NCBI GenBank assembly: GCA_003640385.1
Contig: RCAB01000011.1
Span: 248,001 to 312,000, forward strand
Reading direction: 5' to 3'
DNA: 64,000 bases
From: Setaria digitata
Lineage: Eukaryota > Nematoda > Chromadorea > Rhabditida > Setariidae
Within the stretch, counting starts at the first letter, position 1; every line of letters begins with the position of its first letter. The notes below the pieces were generated by a model, which searched no databases, was not told the origin of the DNA, and saw only the letters and a list, made by a program, of their open reading frames with translations. A program made the translations under genes and the position numbers. This document shows, in pieces, positions 40,351 through 51,007 of the stretch.

Positions 40351-42630
40351 TCACGTTTCATATTTGCGTAGTAGACTTCTAACTTTCGAGAGGTTACAAT
40401 TGTTTTTAACTGACAAGAACCACAGATCATTTAATGCCTGCCGACTGATTTTGCTGTCGACACCAACATAGTAATTATTGTTAACAATATAAGGTCTGAA
40501 ATGCGCTCGTTCTGACTCCGACAATTTGAACCATTTTCCATCCGCCACTTCAGTCCAATCAAACTGACGACATACCAATCCAAAGAACTGCTGACGACAC
40601 AGCTGGTCCAGAACATCCTGAATCCAACTGTCTTAGTTTCAATTTTATCGATTTTTTTACTGTGAGATTCAAATCGCCATACTAATAGCATGTGAGTATG
40701 TAAAGTTGCTTATCGCAAAATACGAGTAATTCCAGCATCGATTTATGAGTACTTTAAGAATCATTTCTTATCATCCTGCTATTCAGAAAATCAAAGTTTT
40801 TTTCAACTGCGCATTACATTCACCCTGGGATCTTTTGATTCTATCAAATATAGAACGCTAAGCCTAATTCACCTGAGAAAGGAAAAAAAAGTTTCATTTA
40901 AAGAAATAATTGTACATCATTTTTGATATTGCAAACATAGTTTGATCCTTTCGTTCTATAGTTACCGAAATATAACTAAACGGTAAGAAGAAATTTTACC
41001 TGATCATAAAGTTTTGGGTCCTTTGAAAGCTGCGAATTCATCTCACGCATAAACAGAAGAGAAGCATTCGAAGGATACACAATCATTGGATCAAATGCGT
41101 ATGTTAAGCTGTGGTCTGGATAACCTGTAACTGGAGTACCGATGTAACTGTAAATAAGTGTGAAAATGTGGTGTTAACAACTGCACTGATTACTGTATTT
41201 TCCCACACTTTATTATTTTGTTTCAGCTTGTGATCGAAATAAATGCTATGAAAATAATTCAGACAATAACATGTTTCGATTCATTCCCTGATTCTTGTCT
41301 CTCCAATTTGAGGAGATTATGCGAACCTTTCCTCGGCACAACAATATCAGCATCATCAATAAGTGTTTGATTTTGAAAAAATTCCATAGGATCACGCAAC
41401 CAAACCGCATCAGTTTCAAATAAAATATATGGCAATTCCAGCTGCAACAGACTGATCGGAAAAACCAAATATATAGCAAATGAATATACATGTGAGTGAA
41501 GGAATAATTTAAAAAAAACCAAACCTGCGTAAGAATTAGCAAAAGTTGTGAACGAAGAGTGAGGAGATTGATGTAATTTTGCCGTCCCCAGCTTAGAGGA
41601 CTATTGTAATCCTTTGGCACTCTAATATATACACACTTCACTTCCTTCCAGTTCTTCTGGATTACCTTGCAAGCTTCTGCATCCAAACTGACAATTAAAG
41701 TTTTACGATGGACTGATGTCCGAAATGGCGCCACGTTACACAACCAATTTAAAGTTAGATTCAGATAGGCGCCATTAATTAAAGTAAATAACAGGAAATC
41801 ATCCGATTTTGAATGCACTATTCTTGCTTCACGTTTGAAATTCTGCAATTCATGAAAAATCACATCTGTCTCTCACTATCATTTTAATAGTAGGTAAAAG
41901 TAGCACCGCAAATAAGAAGCGTTTTGGCGCTTGCAGCACATGTCTTAGTAAACAGAACTATTTTTACTATAATGAAGAACAAATTCCAAAACATGTCAGA
42001 GCTAGATAGAACTGGAATTCTGTTAATCAGAATTTAATCATACCTGAGCTTTGACACCTTACGAAAACTGCTGTTGGGCCACATCCTTCTCTGACTTTCA
42101 ATGAGTGACTGCTTTACTCATATTATTTCAGTAACATGCTACAAAATTAAAAAGCACACTAGCTTGAAATAAACACTTCAGTTAAAATTATATACCTCAA
42201 AGAATTCATCGTTAATGACTGGCACTTTTTGTGTTACTTGTTTAATCGGATGAAGTACCAAATCTTCTTGACTTGCCTTGGCATTCACCATATTGACTGA
42301 TCTAAGCAAGCAGAGATAAAAACGCGGATGCATAAAAAACTTAGATGAGCTACTAAGGGTAAAATTTATTCACATCAAAATCCTAGATTCCAGAGCATCT
42401 AGAAAAAGAGACGATAACGAAGCAAAAAGAACACACTTATTGTTGTCGTCCATATCCTCCTCATCCAGATTTTCAGGTGGATCTTTAATGATTAATGGTC
42501 CATCAGAATTTTTTTCAAGCTTCTGTGTCGGATCGATAACAGTTCTATTGTCCATTACTGCTACGATGAGATGGGTCACCAGGTATGTTGCAAACAATTG
42601 CGCACCTCGTCGTTCCCATTTTGACAACAT
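40351..42630 (-). CDS. Nucleotide-diphospho-sugar transferase family protein, type II membrane
   Basis: Six exons in transcript order: 42630-42437, 42301-42196, 41842-41525, 41441-41327, 41130-41000, 40617-40351. They join in frame to 376 residues ending in TGA. The start is an ATG with an in-frame TAA three codons upstream. A hydrophobic stretch near residues 11-27 (LFATYLVTHLIVAV) suggests a signal anchor and lumenal catalytic domain. The core has the usual family order: FTLINGAYLNLTLNWLC, TLIVSLDAEA, LSWGRQNYINLLTLRSQLL, then the metal and nucleotide-sugar site LFETDAVWLRDPMEFF with DADIVVP. The C-terminal part (VTGYPDHSLTYAFDP, then QDVLDQLC) also matches. The family (Nucleotid_trans type) moves sugars from nucleotide donors in the Golgi. 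Donor and acceptor sugars cannot be told from sequence. The divergent neighbour is the PUF gene. Confidence 0.85.
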
Positions 42631-45073
42631 TTGGCATTAGGACATCCTTGTCGTACTAGAACTTAGGTTTAGGAAATTATAATTCTAAATGTAATCTGAC
42701 ACAAAAAACGAAGATTCTGAAAAATAATCGAAATATTTCTTTGTTCTGTTCCAATTCGTCCGTAAATTGTCCTCATGAATGGTTTTTTTTTACCTTCTCT
42801 CTCCTTATAATGCAACTTTTACAAAGAGACATTGGTGAAAACTTACAATGCCACTTAATCTGTATGCAAATTACTGCAACTGCAATTGTTCGTATATTTT
42901 AAGTCCTCTTAACTTGGAATGACTATTGCCAAATTTATGGTGCATTTAAAATAGACGTACAGTGAACACTTCCTCTCCCGCTATAACCACTTCTCAATTG
43001 GAATAGTTACGGTGATAGGATCATTTTTCCGTAGCACACACTGATTACTACTTCTATTTCCATTTCTAATTCAAAAAAAAGTTACATTTTATTTACTGTT
43101 AACGTTCCTACTCGCAGGAAGGACAAATGGGTACGGGATTTACTATATCCAACACAGAATAAATTTACTGATAAAAGCTACTTGCTTATATAAAAAGGAC
43201 TATTTCACTTCAGAAGGGGCACGCAATTAAAAATTCCCTTCATTCTAGTAGAAAAACAAGCACAAATATATTATTGACTCAGAGAGAAAACAACAACCAT
43301 ATAAAGGTGACACCAAATGAAACAAAGAACTCCACGTATGTGTACATTTATGAACATTTGTATGTACAATCAAATGTCAACATATATTTGAATACTCTGA
43401 ACAGGTTTCATATCTCCACTTTGCTGAAACTTGCAATCCTTCCTACAACAAAGGTCAGCGGATCATAGAAAGTTTCAAGAAATCAAAATTCAGCAAAAAC
43501 AGCTCTTGCTCTTGAATGAGCAATCTTACACTAAAAGAGCAACTGTATTTCTTTAAAAGAAAGTTTGGGATGAAGAATTAAAGTTTGCTCACACCAAAAT
43601 CGCTTTTAAGCTCAAGAAAACCCATTACCTAAAACATAAAGGCACAAGGATCTCGAAAAATATCATATATCTTCATTTAGATACATCCCAACCTGACACA
43701 TGAGCACGAGTGAACTAACAAATCTTACAAAGGCACTGTTCCTTCCTGAAATAAATCAAACAATTGGACAATTTAACGTTGAAGAAAGTAACCAATATTT
43801 AATCATAATCAATGATACCTTTAGCTTTGCACCTTTAGCTAAGTCACTTAAAACAGAGAATCAATAAAAATAAATTGAATAATATCTGAAGAGCTGAATA
43901 CTAGATCCCTATATAATTTTTTTCACCATTCAACCTTGTTATTTCTTGATCACAATAAAGGTCTGGATAAGTTTGCATAACAATAAAAACGACTGCAAGC
44001 AATAGCCAATGATAACATCATAAAAAATCAGTAGCTCAAAACAATTCTTTGCATTTTGCGTAATTTGAGTGTTATTTTAAATCTTGAACGTGGAATTACA
44101 CAAGAAGTTTTGCTAACAGCATGAGAACCAACAGAGAACAATTTCGGGAAGTTCTAATATTATTTAATGAGTAATTGAGTATTTTCTGGAATTAAACCAA
44201 AATTCATTCGATAAAATAAGGAGGTGAGTGAAACAGTGACTTTCTCAACGAGAAAAGGAAGTGAAGTGAAACACAGCAACTAAAACTCCGTGTTAAAATA
44301 ATTTTTGATGCCAGTGAGTGGCAGTGGAATCGAAAAGGAGGACAAAATCGGCGGTGTGCAACCCGTTTCCTCGCTCCAACCAGGTAGCCATTGACAATTT
44401 GCACTACCGGTAATGACGGTGTGGCAGGTGACAGAATTGGCAAAGTACGCCGAAATGGTTCGCAATACAAGGAGAGCCACCAACCGATCATAGCAACAGA
44501 CATGTGCAAGATGCGTGCCAATAGATTCCGCTGCTGATAAGCTAAGTAGATATCTCACGGTGTGGATTTCCAAAGTGAATTACAGGCACAGGCAACGTGG
44601 ACAAGAACAATTCGGGCCTTGTTGAAGATGAGCAAGTTGAGTAAGGAAGATATCTCTTTTCAGAGTGTAGTTGGCAATTTTTGGTTAGAAGCGTGTTTCT
44701 AGCAGTTGACAAGCAGTATCACCTATAGATACGGTAAGGAAGCCGATATTCCATTGCTCTTATCCAAATTGTCCCGGGAACGGCAAATCTGCAATGCTGT
44801 CTCGAAGAATCTGGTGTGTTCACCACAAATTAAATGTTACCGATTCCATTCCTGATTGAGAAAAGGACTGTACAACATTACACCAACCTTACCTTACAGT
44901 AATGCTACAGTACTCCTAAGTCGTCGTTACGAGTGATCACAAAAGTGTGAGACAGCGCGAAAATTTTCGAAAATACGTGCGATTCTCAAATTGTAGTCGT
45001 AATGAAAGAAACGTCGGCGAGGATGTTAAGCCGTGAGAAGCAGCTGCTGGCGGGGAATTGTAGTGGAGAACAA

Positions 45074-45195
45074 GATTCACGGGGCGGGATGAGGAGCAGG
45101 ATTGACGGGACGGTGAGGAGCGGGATTCACGGACGGTGAGGAGCGGGATTCACGGACGGTGAGGAGCGGGATTCACGGACGGTGAGGAAGTGCGA
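45074..45195. repeat. 23-bp G-rich minisatellite, about five copies
   Basis: The core GATTCACGGACGGTGAGGAG starts at 45074 (degenerate), 45100, 45124, 45147 and 45170; the last three starts are exactly 23 bp apart. Most units contain ACGGTGAGG, which matches a 5' splice donor. The array lies about 460 bp upstream of the PUF start codon. Confidence 0.9.
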
Positions 45196-45630
45196 TGGGG
45201 AGTTGTCAAGCCTTAACTTTGCCCTTCGTTGATGGAATCATCGCAGAAACAAGCATTCGTATCCTCACGACTCTCACTTTTGACCTTACACGTGTAATGC
45301 TGCTTCACTTCCTCTGCTTGTCCAGTTTTAGCACAAAGAGACTGTTCTGTCTTGTCCAGTCAGGATAGATTTCCTATTTTTCCTCTTTAACATTAAAATT
45401 GAGTTGAACACAAGAATTTGGTGCGAAAAGGCTCTGAAGTAAGAGAATTCCCGTTGATGAAGTCATCTTTCTTATCCTTATAAGCTCGAAAACTATTTCA
45501 CTGATTAGGAAAATGAGCCAATCACTCCCATTAATGCATAATTTCCCTCTGATCATCAGTCTGGTAAAAGCTTCGTTACATAAAAAAGCTCTGCTGGGAT
45601 TGAAATAATTGAAAATATATATATAATGGA

Positions 45631-45636
45631 TTTCAG
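45631..45636 (+). promoter_or_regulatory. Possible spliced-leader acceptor before the PUF start codon
   Basis: TTTCAG ends 21 bp before the ATG at 45658 and follows an AT-rich tract. An in-frame TGA lies between the site and the ATG, so it would add only 5' UTR. In nematodes such a site often takes the trans-spliced leader. It could also be an ordinary acceptor from an upstream non-coding exon. Confidence 0.4.
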
Positions 45637-45657
45637 GGGCTGGCTTGACTGAAAAAA

Positions 45658-48600
45658 ATGATGCAGGCTGTAAGCATACTTAACCAAGCCGCGGCAATTG
45701 CACAATTTCTTCGCACACCAGGATGGCCCATTGAAGCAGTAAATTTTCCTCGTTATGACTATACAGGTAGGACTATTCATCTTTTGTACTCTCTAAATTT
45801 GGATCAGATCTCTAAAAACTGAAGCTGATATTTTTTGCTTCCAGGTGACTGATTTTTCAGTTCGCTTTAATCCTGAACTGCAAATTGGCCAAGTCGCAGC
45901 TTCACTGACTGGTGGAAACACGCTGCAACAAAGCCCATCGAACCCGGCATGTTATGATTGATATAATTACTCATTTCTCCTAATATCACACAACATCGTT
46001 CTCAGTATTAGACATTACTAAGTTGCTTATTTCTGCGGTATGGTTATATAACTTTCAACACTTTAAGGTATTATATCACGCGATCCCTCCTTTTGTCGTT
46101 TCGGTTTCTAACTGCTCTCAGCCAGTAACAGCTGTGCATGTTCCGAATTCCCACACAGAGTATGTTTCGTTGCGTTTTATGGGATACACGTAAGATGAAA
46201 GTTGCATACTATGTCCAGTTGTTGATGCGTACAGCCCGCTTTCATTGATTCTCCTTTTAAATTTTGCCTAGTAGTTATGAACTTACTACTCATTGGAATA
46301 GGCATACGATTCAATAAAGGTAGTTTATTTGCGCTATAACAATTCAAGGTCTGTTAATACTGTAAAAAAAGAATCTCCAGTTACAAATAACATGCTGAAA
46401 GTGACAAATTTATTACTGAATCCAAATGATGGGATCAATTTTTAAAATTTGATTTCTAATTTTCATAAAGAAAAACAGCACACGAAGAAAATGGTTTTGG
46501 AATGAAATCACAGGTAATGCCATTTCAGCAGTACCTCGCTTCCGTTCCCCTCATCTGATGATAAATTTGTGGGAAGAACATTTGTAGAACATTTGATTGA
46601 AATTGGACGAGTTGATATTTATGCAGTTGACAAGCATGGTTCACGGTTGTAATTTTGCTTTCTTTTAGATTATGTATAAAATTTCAAAAATTTTATTTGC
46701 ATTAATGATCCTTGGATATATTAATAATAATAACTACTAAAAATAATTGATAATAATAATAACAATGATAGTAATAGTAATAATAGTAGTAGTGATAATA
46801 ATTACTATTATTATTATTTTATAACTATTATTATGGTATAGTAATAATAGCAATAATAATAATAATACTAGATAAGATATAATAGTAATGACAATTAATA
46901 ATAATGAGAATAATAAATGAATGATAATAAAAATGAAAACATGAAAATCTCAATGTTTGAACCTTGTGGCGTGCAGTGGGATTCAAAATCTGCTTTGGAA
47001 ATGAGAGGAGCGGAACCAAAAAACGAAGACAAAGTGATAAATTATACTTTTTTTTTTATTACTTACGAATATAGTTTTCGAAATAATGCAAAACCACTTT
47101 TAACTCTGAGATTTCCGGTCTGTGTAGGCCGATTTCTTGTTTGTTTAACAACAGTGGTCACTGTTACTGCTATTCTATTTCATTGGTATTTCGGTTTAAT
47201 TTTTGGAAAATGACTTTCTTTTTAAAATTGTCTTTTTTTGGTTGCACCTGTAGAAAAAGCTGATTAAATTTTTCCAATCGTTCATTACTTCAGCTTCTTG
47301 CAAAAAATCTTTGCTGATGGTGATACTCGCATTAGACAGAAACTTACAGACCATTTCCTGAGAATCGACGTCTTTAGTAGACTTTGTGACGATATCTTTT
47401 CCAATTTTTTTCTTCAAGTAAGTTTGCACCTTTATAATTAAATGTATTTGGGAGTCAAACTTGTTTTTCAATTTCTACCAGTTGCAATGTCATTTACACC
47501 AAGATGGGAAACATCAAGTTTTTATACTGTTTGATTGTTTGCTTTTACTGAATTGTGTATTGTAGAAACTGATTGAAGAGGCGCCAAGTAATGAGCAGAA
47601 ATTAATTTGTTCGCTTCTTGAGACAAATTTGGTAACATTCAGCCGCGGTCGCTACTCGTGTCGGGTAGTACAGAAAGCTTTTGAGTGTTTCGACATCGCA
47701 AATTGTTTATCACTTGTACGGAGACTGGATGGAAATGAGAAAGAGCTGTCATTGGACCAAAATGGGAATCATGTCATTCAGGTTTAAGATAATGAATGCG
47801 GAAATTCGGAGCTTTAATGTTGTACTTTAACTTTGCAGAAGCGCTGTTTAGTAATGGTCATTATTTCTACCTTATTCTTCTTTGTTTTAAAAGAAAAGTT
47901 TTTCAGAAAATCTTTTCATGTGTTCCTTTTTACGGATACAGCGGCATTGTGAGTAAGTATATAGTATCATCGGATGTTCTAAGCGAGGTTGTAAAGGACA
48001 GATATGGCTGTCGGGTTATCCAGCTATCAATTGAAGTAAAATTTGAAAATTTTTTTGTAATCATAATTTTCTTGTATACAGATATATTCACTAGTGTTCG
48101 TCGGCCATGTTGGTATTGGCACTTCTAAAATGTGGCAAATATGCATCAAGAGTTGGTTTTATAAACCAGTATGAACTCTTTTGCAGCTACACTTCAGTTC
48201 TACTGGTTTGGCGCAAGACAGCAAATGTTTAACTAAACAAAATCCGCTTAGAAAATATTAAGCAAAGGCAATATCAAGTGACTTTGTTTGATGTCCAAGC
48301 TTTTTTTCTTTTGTATTATGGTTAACTTATAGAAACTGGAAGAGGAGGTTGTAAAAAATTCGAAACCTGCCATTTCGCTCATTGAGAAGCTTATTTCTAT
48401 GCTGTTAGAAGACTGCTGGTCTTATGCGACTCATCAGTATGCAAACTACGTCATTCAGCATATCATTACATCGAATATTTTGGAAAAGCAGCGCAATTTG
48501 ATAATATGCGAGCTTCTGTAAGTCAGTGATATACCATAGTTGCAATGTTTTCCAAAAGGGAGTGTTAGTATCCATTTTCTCCCTTTTTTGTCTTAGGTTA

Positions 48601-49399
48601 GGAAATTGCATCTTCTCAGATACTTTTTTAGCAGTAGCTTATTTTAAATTCCGTTAGATGTCTTTTGAAGAATTGCAAAATGATCATTCTATATTTTCCT
48701 AGAAATCCTTCTTCAGTTTCGCCTTTTATTTATGCTCTTTAAAACACTAGCCTCACTCTCGTGTCCTTACTTGTCGTTGTTTGTCTCAATTCAGAAACTT
48801 TAACAATCACTTCCAGGAGCAATTTACTGTCAATGTCGCAGGAGAAGTATGCTTCACACGTTGTTGAAAAAGCGTTGAAGCATGCTCCACCCAAGCTTCT
48901 TCAAGCAATGATGAACGAAATTTTTGATGGCTACGAATGTGACACGTACTTTTTAGCAATAGCTTCTTATTTTCGCTAGATGTTTTTTGAAGAATTGCAA
49001 AATGATCATTCCATATTTTCCAGAAAGGGACATGATGCTCTAGATGTTCTGCTTTTTGATCAGTTTGGAAATTATGTCATACAGACAATGCTGGAGGTAG
49101 CTGTCGAAGCAAGGGAAAAAAAGCGTGTGGGAAACGATTCTTGGTTTAATCGACTTGCGGAGAGAATAGTTAGAAGTCAAAACAAGCTTATGAGATATTC
49201 ATCAGGAAAAAGGATTCTGGAAAAGTTGAACGCGGTAATTTTTCATGCTTGAAATGTACTGGATTTGTGATTTCTACTAGGTTTCACCTTTGTTTAATTG
49301 GGTATATTTTAGGCAATCTCAAGCAACAAAAGTAAAAGTCAAGATGAGAACTCAAATGTCGCTCTCAAATCTTTGTTTGTTCCAAAAAAGTTTCGCTGA
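45658..49399 (+). CDS. Pumilio/FBF (PUF) RNA-binding protein with eight repeats
   Basis: Eleven exons: 45658-45766, 45861-45950, 46126-46189, 46529-46645, 47294-47417, 47566-47781, 47907-48035, 48333-48517, 48817-48945, 49024-49234, 49313-49399. All phases agree, giving 486 residues. The first 120 residues or so are low in recognised motifs; eight PUF repeats follow. The RNA-contact motifs in order are HGSRFLQ, FSNFFLQ, YSCRVVQ, NGNHVIQ, YGCRVIQ, YANYVIQ, YASHVVE and FGNYVIQ, and the cap helix contains YSSGKRILEKLN. PUF proteins bind 3' UTRs and usually repress translation or promote mRNA decay in germline and stem-cell control. Two exons (45861-45950, 46126-46189) are less certain, being supported only by phase and splice sites. 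An in-frame stop lies just before the first ATG. The intron before the 49024 exon has a partial copy in the previous intron. Confidence 0.9.
46720..46925. repeat. TAA/TAG trinucleotide microsatellite
   Basis: This stretch is about 200 bp of imperfect AATAAT, AGTAAT and ATTATT triplets in the PUF intron between 46646 and 47293. Open frames running out of it are repeat artefacts. Confidence 0.9.
48621..48704 (+). repeat. Partial copy of the 48946-49023 PUF intron, including its acceptor
   Basis: This segment matches 48947-49026 closely: both contain a TACTTTTT run, AGCARTAGCTT, TTAGATG or CTAGATG, then an identical 23-base core (GAAGAATTGCAAAATGATCA followed by TTC), ATATTTTCC(T)AG and AAA. 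It sits inside the preceding intron (48518-48816). The intron 3' end was duplicated about 325 bp apart. No exon sequence beyond a few bases came with it. Confidence 0.85.
48947..49026 (+). repeat. Source or sister copy of the duplicated intron end
   Basis: This copy spans nearly the whole 78-bp intron between exons 48817-48945 and 49024-49234 and provides the acceptor used in the model (TATTTTCCAG). Its in-frame stop near 48977 shows that it must be removed for the PUF domain to stay open. The similar copy lies at 48621-48704. Confidence 0.85.
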
Positions 49400-51007
49400 A
49401 AAAATTGAAAACAGTCGCTACTACAAATGCAATTCCATTATTCTGTGAATATTCCTTTAAGAAAGTCGACTTTTTCTTTGTTTTCAAACTTTTTTGATCG
49501 CTTAACATATTCAGCAGTTGTTGTACTATTTCTTTCCGCATATATGTCAATTTATTGCGGTGGTTATAGTTTGGTTGAAGGACTGATTATACTAAATTTG
49601 AGCATTTCTGAAAAATTAGAACAAACAGTTGGTTAATATATCCTGAAGTGTCCTCTTTGTTACCGAGTCACTTATTCGCTAGGTGCATATGCAGATTTTT
49701 ATTCCTCCTGCAGTTATTTTTGATTTATAGAATTAAAATCATTGCTTTGGACTTTTTGTCTATTTATAGATTGATTAGTTTCTGAACTTTTTATCGGAAC
49801 TAAAGCATCTTTAGGCATACTGTTGTATTTAAATATTCTCTTGGATATAACTTCAAGACACAGAATTAACGGATTAAAACAGTTTTCTTTATACATCGTT
49901 CATTCAAATAAATGGTACTGCGACGTGATCCCGTTAGCTCTTTCCAGCTTAAAATTCAAAACGATTATTGATTAGTGGATGAATCTCTATTCCAAAAAGA
50001 TGAACCGCTCTCGAAAACCTTATGGAATAAAAGCGATAGGAACAGAGACACGAGATCACGTTCTACAGAATACCACGAAGACAGGTGAGGACAAAACTAC
50101 TAGGAATTGCCTGAGGAGATCCAGAGCTCTTTTAAGAGAGAGGTAATAGTCGTAAGTGGCATATCCGTTGGACTCTTGTCGTAGAAATCGAATGCTCCTC
50201 TGTGCATGTGGGGACTAATTATTATGTACTTCAGATATCCAACCTTTATATATTGCCTACCGGAATGTGAAAACACATATCTGGAATTCTGAAATGACTC
50301 TCGGTAAAGACTGGAGGAGATGTACGAAGCAAAAACACTCTGTGTTCGAAATCTGGACAATCTGCATGTAAATTTAATTTTTGGGTCTCAAGCGAATATG
50401 CCTCCCATGTCCTTTTTGAGTCTTAAACTTGATCATCTCCAGACTTTTGTAAGCAATAATTCCAGAATAACTTACAACTAATAAGGGGAAAAGCATAGGC
50501 TGAACCAAACATGAAGTATCTTGACATTTGAAGGAGACAACAATAACGGCAAAAAAAAAGTAACATTTGAAAGGTTCGATCTCAACAAAATAAGATTTTA
50601 AGATTCGTTTCGGTTCCTATATAGAGTAGTTTAATTCTAAGATAATTTGAATTCCTGAACGAAGAATTAATTGTCATTCTCAACCTATTTTAAGTGAGAG
50701 ACTTGCTTCACAAGTTTTTTATGCGATCTCATAGAAATAAGTACAGCACAAAATTTGATTTTATATTTTTCAATAAATTGCTCAGAAGAATATTACTTAC
50801 ATGAAAGACTTATAAATCCTTAAGTTTTCTGAACAAAAATCTATGAAAATTTCGATTTGAAATCCTTAAGATCTTCAAAACCAACATAATGTATGCAAAA
50901 GTCTTTCATAACGAATTAAAGTATGATTTAAGAAATGAATATATAGAAAGCATCATCAGAACCTACGGTAGGAGTTAACAAATTCAAAAAGATATCTTCG
51001 AATTCCT
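49400..51007. other. Intergenic region between convergent genes
   Basis: The PUF gene ends at 49399 on the plus strand and the four-pass protein gene ends at 51008 on the minus strand, so this stretch holds both 3' ends. Nothing else was recognised; AATAAA-like signals are too common in this AT-rich DNA to assign. Confidence 0.5.

Larger units (their letters stand above)
42631..45657. other. Divergent intergenic region between the sugar transferase and PUF genes
   Basis: Both genes are transcribed away from here. The first 1.5 kb are AT-rich. From about 44280 to 45240 the sequence is richer in G+C, carries two overlapping minus-strand open frames of about 100 codons (44573-44204), and ends in the 23-bp minisatellite. 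It probably contains the promoters of both genes and perhaps non-coding first exons. Confidence 0.45.

Noticed and set aside
41246..41863. A single 205-codon minus-strand frame
   Set aside because: It reads through the intron 41524-41442 in the wrong frame. Splicing gives the family motif LFETDAVWLRD in another frame, so the long frame is an artefact after its first 106 codons.
46831..47213. Open frames in and after the triplet repeat
   Set aside because: They arise from the TAA/ATT microsatellite and lie in a PUF intron. The spliced model bypasses them.
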